Of a stretch of 46,415 nucleotides of DNA, positions 8,268 to 16,816 are shown one piece after another. Source of the DNA: Saccharicrinis sp. UBA6048 (GTDB taxonomy: Bacteria; Bacteroidota; Bacteroidia; Bacteroidales; Marinilabiliaceae); NCBI GenBank assembly GCA_002429115.1, contig DIYS01000237.1, forward strand, positions 1-46,415, read 5' to 3'. Position 1 is the stretch's first letter, and every line of letters starts with the position of its first letter. The position numbers and the translations under genes are program-made. A model generated the notes under the pieces. It did not search any database, was not told where the DNA came from, and saw only the letters and a program-made list of their open reading frames with translations.

Positions 8268-8987
8268 ATGAAGTACTTATTTCTAATCATATTTATTGGA
8301 ACATTTGTTAGTGTTGAAGCACAGGAAGAACGCAGGTTCATTCGTAAGGGAACAACGCTCTTTAACGATTCGGCATACCTGGAGTCAGAAATAGAGTATC
8401 GTAAAGCGCTTGACAAAACAGGTGACTCATTCGAAGCACAGTTTAACCTGGGTGATGCTTTATTTCGTCAGGAGAAATTTGATGAAGCAATCGACCAGTT
8501 TCAGATTCTGGCAGGAACTGAAAAGGATGCAGACAAACTGGCACAAGTGCATCACAACATTGGTAATAGTTACTTTGCCATGCAAAAATTCCAGGAGAGT
8601 GTTGAAGCTTATAAAGAGTCATTACGCAATAATCCTGAAGACCATGAAACCCGATACAATCTGATTGCTGCACAGAAAATGCTGCAACAACAGCAACAGG
8701 ATCAGCAGAATCAGGATCAGGATAAAGATCAGCAGGATCAACAAGACCAACAGCAGCAAGATCAGCAACAAAAAGATCAGCAGGATCAACAACAAAACCA
8801 GGAGCAGCAAGAGCAGGATCAACAAAACCAGCAGCAGAATCAGCAGCAACAGCAGCCTGAAGAACAAATGTCGAAGGAAGATGCACAACGCTTACTTAAT
8901 GCTATTCAGCAAGATGAGAATAAATTGCAGGAAAAATTAAGAAAAGCAAAAGCAACTCAGAAAACAAAATCAGGAAAAAACTGGTAG
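8268..8987 (+). CDS. batC: BatC, exported TPR protein with a Gln-rich segment
   Basis: A 239-residue protein with a signal peptide (MKYLFLIIFIGT, cleavage near SVEAQ), three tetratricopeptide-like repeats over about residues 25-135, and a 57-residue low-complexity segment at 140-196 in which 39 residues are Gln and the rest Asp, Asn, Glu or Lys. A conserved Lys-rich end (GKNW) follows; BatC proteins typically end in a similar K-x-W motif. ATG at 8268 is preferred to the TTG at 8253, because the former gives a normal signal peptide and the latter adds five residues with charges. TPR repeats suggest a scaffold role in the periplasm for the Bat complex. Confidence 0.9.
   Translation: MKYLFLIIFIGTFVSVEAQEERRFIRKGTTLFNDSAYLESEIEYRKALDKTGDSFEAQFNLGDALFRQEKFDEAIDQFQILAGTEKDADKLAQVHHNIGNSYFAMQKFQESVEAYKESLRNNPEDHETRYNLIAAQKMLQQQQQDQQNQDQDKDQQDQQDQQQQDQQQKDQQDQQQNQEQQEQDQQNQQQNQQQQQPEEQMSKEDAQRLLNAIQQDENKLQEKLRKAKATQKTKSGKNW
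8685..8855 (+). repeat. CAG/CAA-rich coding repeat in batC
   Basis: This 57-codon stretch is built from CAG, CAA, GAT, AAC and AAA codons in an irregular periodic pattern. It encodes the Gln/Asp segment of BatC. The codon pattern mixes CAG and CAA, which limits perfect slippage. The antisense strand shows a long open frame rich in Leu, which is an artefact of the same repeat. Confidence 0.9.
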
Positions 8988-9021
8988 AAGTACTATTTTT
9001 GCAAAAACACAATCTAAACAT

Positions 9022-10845
9022 ATGCGAACACTCATTTTATTTGTCATACTTGCTTCTCTAAGCATTACAGGTAAAGCACAGGCAGTAGAATTTACAGCTC
9101 GTGCTCAATCTGCCGTGGTTGCCGGAGACAGGTTTCAGTTAACATATACACTTAATGCTGAAGGTTCGGACATTCGTCTGCCCTCGCTTCAGGATTTTAA
9201 TATACTAATGGGGCCAAGTACCTCGTACTCATCGAGCACCTCCATTATTAATGGCAAAGTATCGCGGGAAAAAATATATACTTTCACCTACATTTTAAAA
9301 GCAAACAAGGAAGGACAGTTTACCATCCCACCTGCTACAATAAATGTTGACGATGATAAGGTAAGTTCCAATTCTGTCAGTATTAAAGTAATTAAAGCTG
9401 AAGACCGTGCTAACCAACAGCAAAGCCAAAGCAACCAGGCTGCTAATGGTTCCATTTCGTCTGAAGACTTGTTTATTAGAGTTACCCCTTCCAAAAGGAA
9501 CTTGTACCAGGGAGAAGCAATTACTTTAACTACCAAGATTTATACGAAAGTTAACCTTGAAAGCATTTCGGACATCAAGCATCCGAATTTATCGTCTTTC
9601 ATTACCCAACAGCTCTCAAAGAACGAAGGAATAGAATGGATCAATGAGAATGTTAACGGTCGTAATTACAGTGTCGGAGTCTTTGAGCAAAAGTTATTAT
9701 TTCCTCAGAAATCTGGTAAAATAACCATAGAAGCGACGGATATTGAATTTCTAATTCGTCAAAGAGTGGCACGAAGCAGAACGTCTCGAAGCATCTTCGA
9801 TGATTTCTTTGATTCAAACTATCGAACGGTTAAAAAGAAGGTTTCTTCAAAACCAATCACGCTTAATGTTAAACCACTGCCATCGGGTCGTCCGGAAGGT
9901 TATTCAGGAGGTGTTGGACAATTGAATTTGCAAGCCAGCGTTTCAAAAAATAAAGTAACGGCCAATGATGGTTTGACTTTAAAAGTGGTGGTATCTGGTA
10001 CCGGAAATCACAAATTTATTGAAGATCCGGTGATTAAATTCCCGGCTGACTTCGATGATTTTGATCCAAAAGTTTCCAATAATATCAGTAATACATCACG
10101 TGGAATGAAGGGCTCTAAAACTTATGAGTACCTGGTGATACCGCGTCATGCCGGAGAGTTCACTATTCCATCTATCAAGTTTGCCTACTTTGATCCTTCT
10201 AAAGGAAAGTATGTAAGTTCCAACACTGCCCCTATCACGATTAATGTTCAAAAAGGTGAAGGCAGTGAAGATGTCAGCTCAGGCGTCGTAAGGACGAATG
10301 TCAATCGTGAAAATGTGAAATTTATTGGTAAGGACATCCGATTTATCAAAACTGAAAAAACAGTACTAAAGCCAATTGGCACGTTCTTTATCGGCAGCCT
10401 CACATATTATTTAAGTTTATTTATTCCTCTATCGCTGTTTATCTTGTTGTTCATCATCAACCAAAAGCGATTGAAGGACAATGCCAATATAACTCTTGTT
10501 AAAACAAGAAAGGCCAACAAGGTAGCCATTAAACGACTTAAAAAGTCGGCTCAATTCCTTAAATCCGGTGAGAAAGAAGCTTTCTATGAGGAAGTATTAC
10601 GTGCTTTATGGGGCTATTTAAGCGATAAGCTGAGTCTTCCGATAAGTGAATTATCGAAAGATAATGCTGGCGAGATATTAAGCAATTCAAAGGTTTCTGA
10701 TGAAGTGATCAATGAAATTATGAATATTCTTGACACTTGTGAGTTTGCCCGCTATTCTCCATCGTCAGGTGCTGATGAGATGGACAAATTGTACAAGCAA
10801 ACACTAACAACCATTAGTAAACTTGAAAACCAAATTAAACGATAA
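9022..10845 (+). CDS. batD: BatD, oxygen-tolerance protein
   Basis: A 607-residue exported protein matching BatD in order and size. It has an N-terminal signal segment (residues 1-19), several immunoglobulin-like beta domains (visible as the repeated pattern of SFTI/TIPPATI and EFTIPSIKFAYFDP segments), a transmembrane helix around residues 455-478, and a cytoplasmic alpha-helical domain of about 120 residues. It begins 34 bases after batC and is followed two bases later by batE. A TAnnTTTG match (TATTTTTG) at 8994-9001 lies just upstream, without a visible -33 element; an internal promoter is possible but unproven. Its biochemical activity is unknown. Confidence 0.9.
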   Translation: MRTLILFVILASLSITGKAQAVEFTARAQSAVVAGDRFQLTYTLNAEGSDIRLPSLQDFNILMGPSTSYSSSTSIINGKVSREKIYTFTYILKANKEGQFTIPPATINVDDDKVSSNSVSIKVIKAEDRANQQQSQSNQAANGSISSEDLFIRVTPSKRNLYQGEAITLTTKIYTKVNLESISDIKHPNLSSFITQQLSKNEGIEWINENVNGRNYSVGVFEQKLLFPQKSGKITIEATDIEFLIRQRVARSRTSRSIFDDFFDSNYRTVKKKVSSKPITLNVKPLPSGRPEGYSGGVGQLNLQASVSKNKVTANDGLTLKVVVSGTGNHKFIEDPVIKFPADFDDFDPKVSNNISNTSRGMKGSKTYEYLVIPRHAGEFTIPSIKFAYFDPSKGKYVSSNTAPITINVQKGEGSEDVSSGVVRTNVNRENVKFIGKDIRFIKTEKTVLKPIGTFFIGSLTYYLSLFIPLSLFILLFIINQKRLKDNANITLVKTRKANKVAIKRLKKSAQFLKSGEKEAFYEEVLRALWGYLSDKLSLPISELSKDNAGEILSNSKVSDEVINEIMNILDTCEFARYSPSSGADEMDKLYKQTLTTISKLENQIKR

Positions 10846-10847
10846 TC

Positions 10848-11597
10848 ATGAAATACATAAGCATATTACTCTTTTTTCAAATATTAGCATGTAGTGTATT
10901 TGCTCAGGATGATCGGTTTGAAGCAGCAAATGCCGCCTATGGTAATGGTGAATTTCAGGTAGCCATTGATACTTATAACGAGATTCTGGCAACAGGCGTT
11001 GAAAGCGGTGCTCTTTATTTTAATTTGGCGAATGCCCATTATAAAAATGGAGAATTAACGCAGGCGATTCTTAACTACGAACGTGCCTTGCTGTTAAAGC
11101 CACACGATAAGGATGTAAAATTTAATCTTGAGCTGGCTTACTCTCAGACAACTGATAAGATTGAATCAGTGGGTGAATTTTTCGTAAGTAAATGGATAAA
11201 GGATTTCAGAAATAAAACAACCTCTGATATATGGGCTTTTATTGGTGTGGGATGCTTCATTTTTATGCTCATTGGGGCTGCCTTGTTTTTCTTCTCAGGG
11301 TCAGTATTGCTTAAAAAAGCAGGCTTCTACCTGGGCGTTGGTTTATTGGCAGGGACAATCGTTTCCTTAACATTCAGTTATCATCAAAAAACAAAATTAA
11401 CACAAAGAAACCATGCGATCGTAATAAGTCCGTCACTAACGGTAAAGAGTTCGCCGGACGCCAGTGGTACCGAAATATTCATTCTACATGAAGGCACTAA
11501 GGTTGAAATCGTTAACACTTTGGGTCAGTGGAAAGAAATTCAAATCGCCGACGGAACTGTAGGCTGGGTTGAAGAAACGTCAATAACCATCATTTAA
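10848..11597 (+). CDS. batE: BatE, TPR and SH3-like membrane protein
   Basis: A 249-residue protein with a signal peptide (cleavage near CSVFAQ), two TPR motifs over about residues 22-95 (ALYFNLANAHYKNGE pattern), two transmembrane helices near 128-150 and 158-178, and a bacterial SH3-like domain in the last 60 residues (VKSSPDASGTEIFILHEGTK then GWVEE). This order is that of BatE. The SH3-like end suggests binding of peptidoglycan or peptide partners; that is inference. It begins two bases after batD and ends the classic Bat set. Confidence 0.9.
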   Translation: MKYISILLFFQILACSVFAQDDRFEAANAAYGNGEFQVAIDTYNEILATGVESGALYFNLANAHYKNGELTQAILNYERALLLKPHDKDVKFNLELAYSQTTDKIESVGEFFVSKWIKDFRNKTTSDIWAFIGVGCFIFMLIGAALFFFSGSVLLKKAGFYLGVGLLAGTIVSLTFSYHQKTKLTQRNHAIVISPSLTVKSSPDASGTEIFILHEGTKVEIVNTLGQWKEIQIADGTVGWVEETSITII

Positions 11598-11678
11598 GGA
11601 ATGACCAATCAACCATCAATAATGGAACGGTTATTGATTAGCTAACCCACACAAATCAAATTGAAAAAAATAGTGAAT

Positions 11679-12320
11679 ATGAAATACACATTATCATTTA
11701 TCATCACCTTGTTTACGCTTTCTGTTGCTGCTCAATCGTCTGAAAAGGCAAAAGCAATATTGGATGATCTATCAGCCAAAACAAAAGCTTATTCGAGCAT
11801 ATCAGCAACATTTAGCTTTACACTTGAAAACTTGCAGGAGGAAATATCGGAAACATACAATGGTGATATCATTTTAAAAGGGAATAAGTACAAAGTTAAT
11901 TTAATGGATGTCGATACCTATTTTGATGGTGAGGTTCAATATACCCACTTGTTGGATGCTGATGAAGTTAACATCGAAATTCCTGATCCCGATGATGAAG
12001 AGTCTTTAAACCCGGCGACCATTTTCACGATTTATGAAGATGGCTACACATTCAATTATGTAGCAGAAGGTACTGCTAACGGTAAAGCTTGTCACGAAAT
12101 AGATTTATATCCGGTCAATCGCGATAAACCTTTCTCGCGTATCAAGCTATTGATCTATAAAGATAATTTACAGTTGTACTCAATTCGTCAGGTGGGTAAG
12201 GATGGAAACAATTACACGGTGATTATTAAGGATATGAAAACCAACCAAGCTGTTGATGACAAGGCCTTTGTCTTCGATCAGGCGGCTCATCCGGATGTTG
12301 ACGTAATAGATATGCGATAA
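11679..12320 (+). CDS. LolA-like outer-membrane lipoprotein carrier protein
   Basis: A 213-residue exported protein with a signal peptide (MKYTLSFIITLFTLSVAAQ) and the LolA/LolB-like fold: a YNGDIILKGNKYKVNL strand region near residues 60-75 and a long C-terminal beta region. LolA carries lipoproteins from the inner to the outer membrane in the periplasm; this family member in Bacteroidota may serve the same role or a related one. ATG at 11679 is preferred to TTG at 11661, because it places the signal peptide normally. It lies 81 bases after batE, before the terminator, so it is probably the last gene of the Bat transcript. Confidence 0.85.
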   Translation: MKYTLSFIITLFTLSVAAQSSEKAKAILDDLSAKTKAYSSISATFSFTLENLQEEISETYNGDIILKGNKYKVNLMDVDTYFDGEVQYTHLLDADEVNIEIPDPDDEESLNPATIFTIYEDGYTFNYVAEGTANGKACHEIDLYPVNRDKPFSRIKLLIYKDNLQLYSIRQVGKDGNNYTVIIKDMKTNQAVDDKAFVFDQAAHPDVDVIDMR

Positions 12321-12341
12321 ACAAATTATAATCTCTATAAT

Positions 12342-12370
12342 AAAGTCCGGTTATTCCGGACTTTTTTTTT
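12342..12370 (+). terminator. Intrinsic terminator of the Bat operon
   Basis: A perfect nine-base-pair stem (AAAGTCCGG / CCGGACTTT) with a five-base loop TTATT, continued by a T-tract to 12370. It lies 21 bases after the lolA-like stop codon and is the strongest plus-strand terminator in the first half of the window. Confidence 0.95.
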
Positions 12371-12477
12371 GCTCTAATATTAACCGTCTCACACTCAATA
12401 TTTCGTTCAAAATTGTGATAATTTCTCTGAACAATTAAGGCTTTTGAAAGTTATAACTTTTGAATAGAGAAATTAAG

Positions 12478-14082
12478 ATGTTTAAGTATCATTCAGAGAT
12501 AAAAAAGGATTCAGAAGCCTTTGAGTTGAATATAAAACTCAACAATAAGTTAGCGGCAGAATATGCGGCTAAATTGCGCAATGTGTATAATGGCGGTGGC
12601 GAAAAAGCTTTAAATCGCCATGAATCCAAAGGTAAGTTGCCTGTCAGAAAAAGAATCGACTATCTCTTAGATAAGGATTCATCATTCATCGAATTATCTG
12701 CACTGGCTGCCTGCGATCAGTACGACAACTCGTTTCCATCGGCCGGAATCGTTACAGGCATAGGAGAAGTACACCTTCGAAAAGTGATGATTATTGCCAA
12801 TGATGCCACAGTGAAAGGTGGAACTTATGTGGCTGAGACGATAAAGAAACATTTACGCGCGCAAGAAATCGCCATGCAAAACGGTTTACCATGCATTTAC
12901 ATGGTGGATAGTGGCGGTGTTTTTCTACCCAATCAGGCAGAGGTATTTCCCGATCGTAACGACTTTGGACGAATCTTCTATAACCAGTCCAGGTTATCAG
13001 CCATGGGTATTCCTCAAATATCAATTGTTATGGGATCGTGTACTGCTGGTGGCGCTTATGTACCAGCTATGAGTGATGAGACCATTATTGTAAAAGAACA
13101 GGGAACCATCTTTCTGGCCGGCCCTCCATTGGTGAAAGCCGCTACTGGCGAAGATGTAAGTTCAGAGGAACTGGGTGGTGGAATTGTACATACGCATATT
13201 TCCGGGGTTGCTGACCATTTAGCGGACGATGACGTTCATGCCATTCATATATGCCGAAATATTATTGAATCAATGCCTGTCAATGATAATAATTCGCCTT
13301 CTACTGAAATAAATCAGCCTTCCTACCCTATTGATGAATTAAACGGCTTAATTCCTGCCCCGGGGCACTCTTTCCCGGATGTTCGAGAAATTATCGCCAG
13401 AATAACTGACGGCAGTGAATTTCATGAGTTCAAAAAGGATTATGGATCAACGTTAGTCACAGTTTTTGCAAAAATAGAGGGTAAATCGGTAGGTATCCTG
13501 GCTAATAATGGTATTCTTTTTTCTGAATCAGCTTTAAAGGGTGCTCACTTTATTCAGTTATGTAATGAACGAAATATCCCTATGCTCTTCCTTCAAAATA
13601 TCACCGGATTTATGGTGGGTAAAGATTACGAGCACAAAGGCATTGCCAAAGATGGCGCTAAAATGGTGAATGCATTAGCCAATTCAAAAGTACCCTATTT
13701 TACCATTATCATGGGTGGTTCGTACGGTGCTGGCAATTATGCCATGGCAGGCCGTGCTTATGATCCGAGGTTTTTATTTATGTGGCCCAATGCACGAATC
13801 TCGGTGATGGGTGCCAAACAAGCCGCCCAAGTATTAACCACCATCAAAAAGAACCAGGTAAGCACGAATGGTCAACATGCCTATACCGAAGAGATTAAAG
13901 AACTTGAAACATCAATTCTCGAAAAGTACGAACGCGAAGGTTCACCTTATTATAGCACGAGTAGATTATGGGATGATGGAATCATCACACCAACTTCTAC
14001 ACGTAAAGTCGTTGCTCAAATATTAAATATTGTACAATCAGATAATAAAGAAATAACAAAGTATGGTGTCTTCAGAATGTAA
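12478..14082 (+). CDS. Acyl-CoA carboxylase, carboxyltransferase (beta) subunit; likely methylcrotonyl-CoA carboxylase
   Basis: A 534-residue carboxyltransferase subunit. It moves the carboxyl group from carboxybiotin to an acyl-CoA. Gly-rich CoA-binding and oxyanion loops are visible (VMGSCTAGGAYVPAMSDE and IIMGGSYGAGNYAMAGRA), and the total length equals that of the methylcrotonyl-CoA carboxylase beta family. Its partners encoded downstream (methylglutaconyl-CoA hydratase, biotin-carboxylase subunit, acyl-CoA dehydrogenase) give the leucine-degradation assignment; propionyl- or geranyl-CoA cannot be excluded by sequence alone. ATG at 12478 is preferred to TTG at 12460. Its last 20 bases overlap the next gene, so translation is coupled. 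Confidence 0.88.
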   Translation: MFKYHSEIKKDSEAFELNIKLNNKLAAEYAAKLRNVYNGGGEKALNRHESKGKLPVRKRIDYLLDKDSSFIELSALAACDQYDNSFPSAGIVTGIGEVHLRKVMIIANDATVKGGTYVAETIKKHLRAQEIAMQNGLPCIYMVDSGGVFLPNQAEVFPDRNDFGRIFYNQSRLSAMGIPQISIVMGSCTAGGAYVPAMSDETIIVKEQGTIFLAGPPLVKAATGEDVSSEELGGGIVHTHISGVADHLADDDVHAIHICRNIIESMPVNDNNSPSTEINQPSYPIDELNGLIPAPGHSFPDVREIIARITDGSEFHEFKKDYGSTLVTVFAKIEGKSVGILANNGILFSESALKGAHFIQLCNERNIPMLFLQNITGFMVGKDYEHKGIAKDGAKMVNALANSKVPYFTIIMGGSYGAGNYAMAGRAYDPRFLFMWPNARISVMGAKQAAQVLTTIKKNQVSTNGQHAYTEEIKELETSILEKYEREGSPYYSTSRLWDDGIITPTSTRKVVAQILNIVQSDNKEITKYGVFRM

Positions 14083-14860
14083 TAAAAAGATTGTTAAGGT
14101 CAGTCAGTCTGATGGCATCTGCCATATCATCTTAAATGATCCTGGCAAAAAGAACGCCTTATCAAAGTGCATGATAAAAGCTCTGCTTGATAATCTGGAT
14201 TCTGCTGTGAAGGATTCCAATCAAAAAGTGATTGTTATTCGTGGTAATGGTGGCGTTTTTTCATCGGGTGCTGATTTAAAGTGGATGAAGAATGGATTGC
14301 ATCAATCGGAAGCGGAGAATAAGAATGATGCCGAACTCTTTTATCAACTCTACGAAACAATTAATAACTGCCCGAAACCTATAATTGTTTGTGCTGAGAA
14401 ATATGCCTTTGGTGGTGCCATTGGTTTACTGACTTGTGCCGACTTTGTAATTGCAGATAAAGATTTAATACTGGCGTTTTCTGAAGTTAAACTAGGGATT
14501 ATTCCGGCAACCATAGCACCCTTTATAATCTACAAAATTGGACTTTCACAGGCGCGAAAACTATTAATCAGCGCACAACCATTTAATGCAAAAGTGGCAA
14601 GGAAAATTGGTTTGGTACATGAGGTCGTTAAGTCAAAAGATATGTCAGAACGGTTGGATGCTGTGTGTAAACAGTTTTTGGCAAATAGTCCATCAGCCAT
14701 GGCTCAAACAAAATCACTGATCAATGAAATTGGTTCAAATCAATTAAGCACCTCCGAAATAAAGAACTTATGCATTGATAAAATTATGGCGGCCAGATCA
14801 TCGGATGATGGACAGGAAGGCGTCACCGCTTTTTTTGAGAAACGGCAAGCTAATTGGTAA
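14063..14860 (+). CDS. Methylglutaconyl-CoA hydratase (LiuC type)
   Basis: A 265-residue enoyl-CoA hydratase-family enzyme expected to hydrate 3-methylglutaconyl-CoA to HMG-CoA, the fourth step of leucine degradation. The oxyanion region SSGADLKWM and the segment FGGAIGLLTCAD followed by SEVKLGIIPATIAPF match the LiuC subgroup, which has Gly where crotonase carries its first catalytic Glu but keeps the second (Glu in SEVKLG). The gene overlaps the carboxylase beta gene by 20 bases and is four bases from the carboxylase alpha gene. The position between the two carboxylase subunits is a strong context argument for this substrate. Confidence 0.85.
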   Translation: MVSSECNKKIVKVSQSDGICHIILNDPGKKNALSKCMIKALLDNLDSAVKDSNQKVIVIRGNGGVFSSGADLKWMKNGLHQSEAENKNDAELFYQLYETINNCPKPIIVCAEKYAFGGAIGLLTCADFVIADKDLILAFSEVKLGIIPATIAPFIIYKIGLSQARKLLISAQPFNAKVARKIGLVHEVVKSKDMSERLDAVCKQFLANSPSAMAQTKSLINEIGSNQLSTSEIKNLCIDKIMAARSSDDGQEGVTAFFEKRQANW

Positions 14861-14864
14861 GCGT

Positions 14865-16796
14865 ATGTTTAGAAAAGTATTGATACCAAACAGAGGGGAA
14901 ATCGCGGTTCGAATAATCAGAGCTGCGCACGAACTTGGAATTAAAACTGTTGTCACACTTCAGGAAGCAGAAAAGGAAAGTCTGCCAGCTAAATTAAGCG
15001 ATGAAGTTTACTATTTTGAAGAAGGCCCCTTAAGTGACAATTACCTCAATATTGAACGAATAATTCAAGTTGCTAAATTATATAATGCTGATTGTCTACA
15101 CCCGGGGTATGGCTTTCTATCTGAAAATTATGAACTGGTCAATGCATGCACAAGAAACGGAATAATTTTCATTGGCCCATCTGCTGAAAACCTTCGCTTA
15201 ATGGGTGATAAGCAAATGGCACGATCAATTGCCCGCGATGCAAATGTAAGTTTAACACAGTCGATTAACGGGAATGTAGAAGACATATTGGCTGCTTCTG
15301 ATTCACTCTCCTACCCTGTTTTGGCAAAAGCTGCCATGGGTGGTGGTGGCAAGGGCATGGCCATATGCAACAATAAGGATGAACTCTATGAGCAATTACC
15401 TATCATAGCCAATCAATCTCAACGGTATTTTGGTGATGACCGCGTCTATGTGGAGCAGTTCATTACTCATGCACGGCATATTGAGGTTCAAGTATTGGCA
15501 GATCATCATGGTAATTTGATTCACCTTTATGATCGCGAATGTTCTGTGCAACGTCGATTTCAAAAAATAATAGAAGAAGCACCTGCCTGTAATCTGCCTG
15601 AACACGTAAAGGAACGAATATACGAAGATGCACTTTCATTGTGCAAGAAAATAGGGTACACTAACGCTGGTACTGTTGAGTTCATTGTCGATGAACATGG
15701 TCAACATTACTTTCTGGAAATGAATACACGTATTCAAGTGGAGCATTGTGTCACCGAAGAGATAACAGGCATAGATCTGGTTCAATGGCAGTTTAAAATT
15801 GCAAATGATCAAGTGCTAAATATTCATCAGGAAGAAGTAAAAGCTAATGGTCACGCCATTGAAATGCGAATCTGTGCAGAAGATGTAAATAACAATTTTC
15901 GTCCTTCACCTGGTTTGATAAAGCAATTAATTTATCCTGAAAGCTCTGACGTAAGAATTGAAACAGGCATTGAAAAGCCGACAACAATTTTGCCACAGTT
16001 TGATCCGATGATTGCCAAACTGATAGTGAAGGCTCCAGATAGAGATCAAGCCATTAAAAAAGCAATAGAGGCAAATAATCAGCTTATAATAACCGGAATA
16101 GAAAGCAATAATCTTTTTATAAATATGGTTTTGCAGCACAAAGGCTTTAAGAATAATAAAATACATACCCGCTTTTGCGAAGAGCACATTGAAGAACTAA
16201 CCAGTAATGCCATAGACCATTCTCTGGCGTCGTTGGCATATAGCTTGTTAAGATTTTATCGTGTAAAAGATCGCTTTTGGAGACAATTACCAAAACTATC
16301 TTTCTCCATGGATGGCAATAAGTTACAAGCCGAACTGATTTCCACAGAGAATCCTTATAAAATCCTAATCAACAATGAGCTAAGGCAAGCTTCTGATGTA
16401 AAGATTAGCAGTCATTCAATCAGTTTCATTTCAGATGAGGAACAAAGAAAGTTTTATTTCTTTGAGTCATACAATACATGTGAGTTGATTTATAATCAAC
16501 AAAAGTGCGATGTTATTGCTGATGATTTGCTACCGCCTTACAAACCTTCTGAAAGGGAACAAATTAATAAAGATGTACAATTAAAAGCACCACTCCCATC
16601 TCAGATAATGAGTGTGAACGTAAAAACCGGTCAACCAGTTAAAAAGGGTGATTTGCTTTTGGTATTAGAAGCTATGAAAACAGAAAACCGCCTCAAGGCC
16701 TGGAAAGATGGAATAATAGAAAATGTTCACATTCAGAAAGGTGAACAGGTAAAACTAAATCAGTTGTTGATTAGCTATCAGGATGAAGTTAACTAA
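14865..16796 (+). CDS. Acyl-CoA carboxylase, biotin carboxylase and biotin carrier (alpha) subunit
   Basis: A 643-residue protein. The N-terminal biotin carboxylase domain begins MFRKVLIPNRGEIAVRIIR and has the ATP-grasp glycine loop (KAAMGGGGKGM) and the MNTRIQVEHCVTE motif. The C-terminal biotin carrier domain carries the biotinylated Lys605 in LEAMKTEN; the usual AMKM is AMKT here. The enzyme charges biotin with CO2 using ATP. ATG at 14865 is chosen over an upstream in-frame ATG at 14775 because the latter would overlap the hydratase gene and precedes the conserved N-terminus. The pair with the beta subunit would form a methylcrotonyl-CoA carboxylase. Confidence 0.9.
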   Translation: MFRKVLIPNRGEIAVRIIRAAHELGIKTVVTLQEAEKESLPAKLSDEVYYFEEGPLSDNYLNIERIIQVAKLYNADCLHPGYGFLSENYELVNACTRNGIIFIGPSAENLRLMGDKQMARSIARDANVSLTQSINGNVEDILAASDSLSYPVLAKAAMGGGGKGMAICNNKDELYEQLPIIANQSQRYFGDDRVYVEQFITHARHIEVQVLADHHGNLIHLYDRECSVQRRFQKIIEEAPACNLPEHVKERIYEDALSLCKKIGYTNAGTVEFIVDEHGQHYFLEMNTRIQVEHCVTEEITGIDLVQWQFKIANDQVLNIHQEEVKANGHAIEMRICAEDVNNNFRPSPGLIKQLIYPESSDVRIETGIEKPTTILPQFDPMIAKLIVKAPDRDQAIKKAIEANNQLIITGIESNNLFINMVLQHKGFKNNKIHTRFCEEHIEELTSNAIDHSLASLAYSLLRFYRVKDRFWRQLPKLSFSMDGNKLQAELISTENPYKILINNELRQASDVKISSHSISFISDEEQRKFYFFESYNTCELIYNQQKCDVIADDLLPPYKPSEREQINKDVQLKAPLPSQIMSVNVKTGQPVKKGDLLLVLEAMKTENRLKAWKDGIIENVHIQKGEQVKLNQLLISYQDEVN

Positions 16797-16816
16797 GAAA
16801 AATAAAGTTTTATAAT

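Noticed and set aside
8622..8888. Long Leu-rich frame on the strand opposite batC
   Set aside because: It is the complement of the CAG/CAA repeat encoding the Gln segment; composition is explained entirely by the sense gene.
14775..14864. Upstream start for the biotin carboxylase gene at 14775
   Set aside because: It would add 30 residues that overlap the hydratase gene and do not resemble the family N-terminus, while ATG at 14865 gives the conserved MFRKVLIPNRGEIA start.
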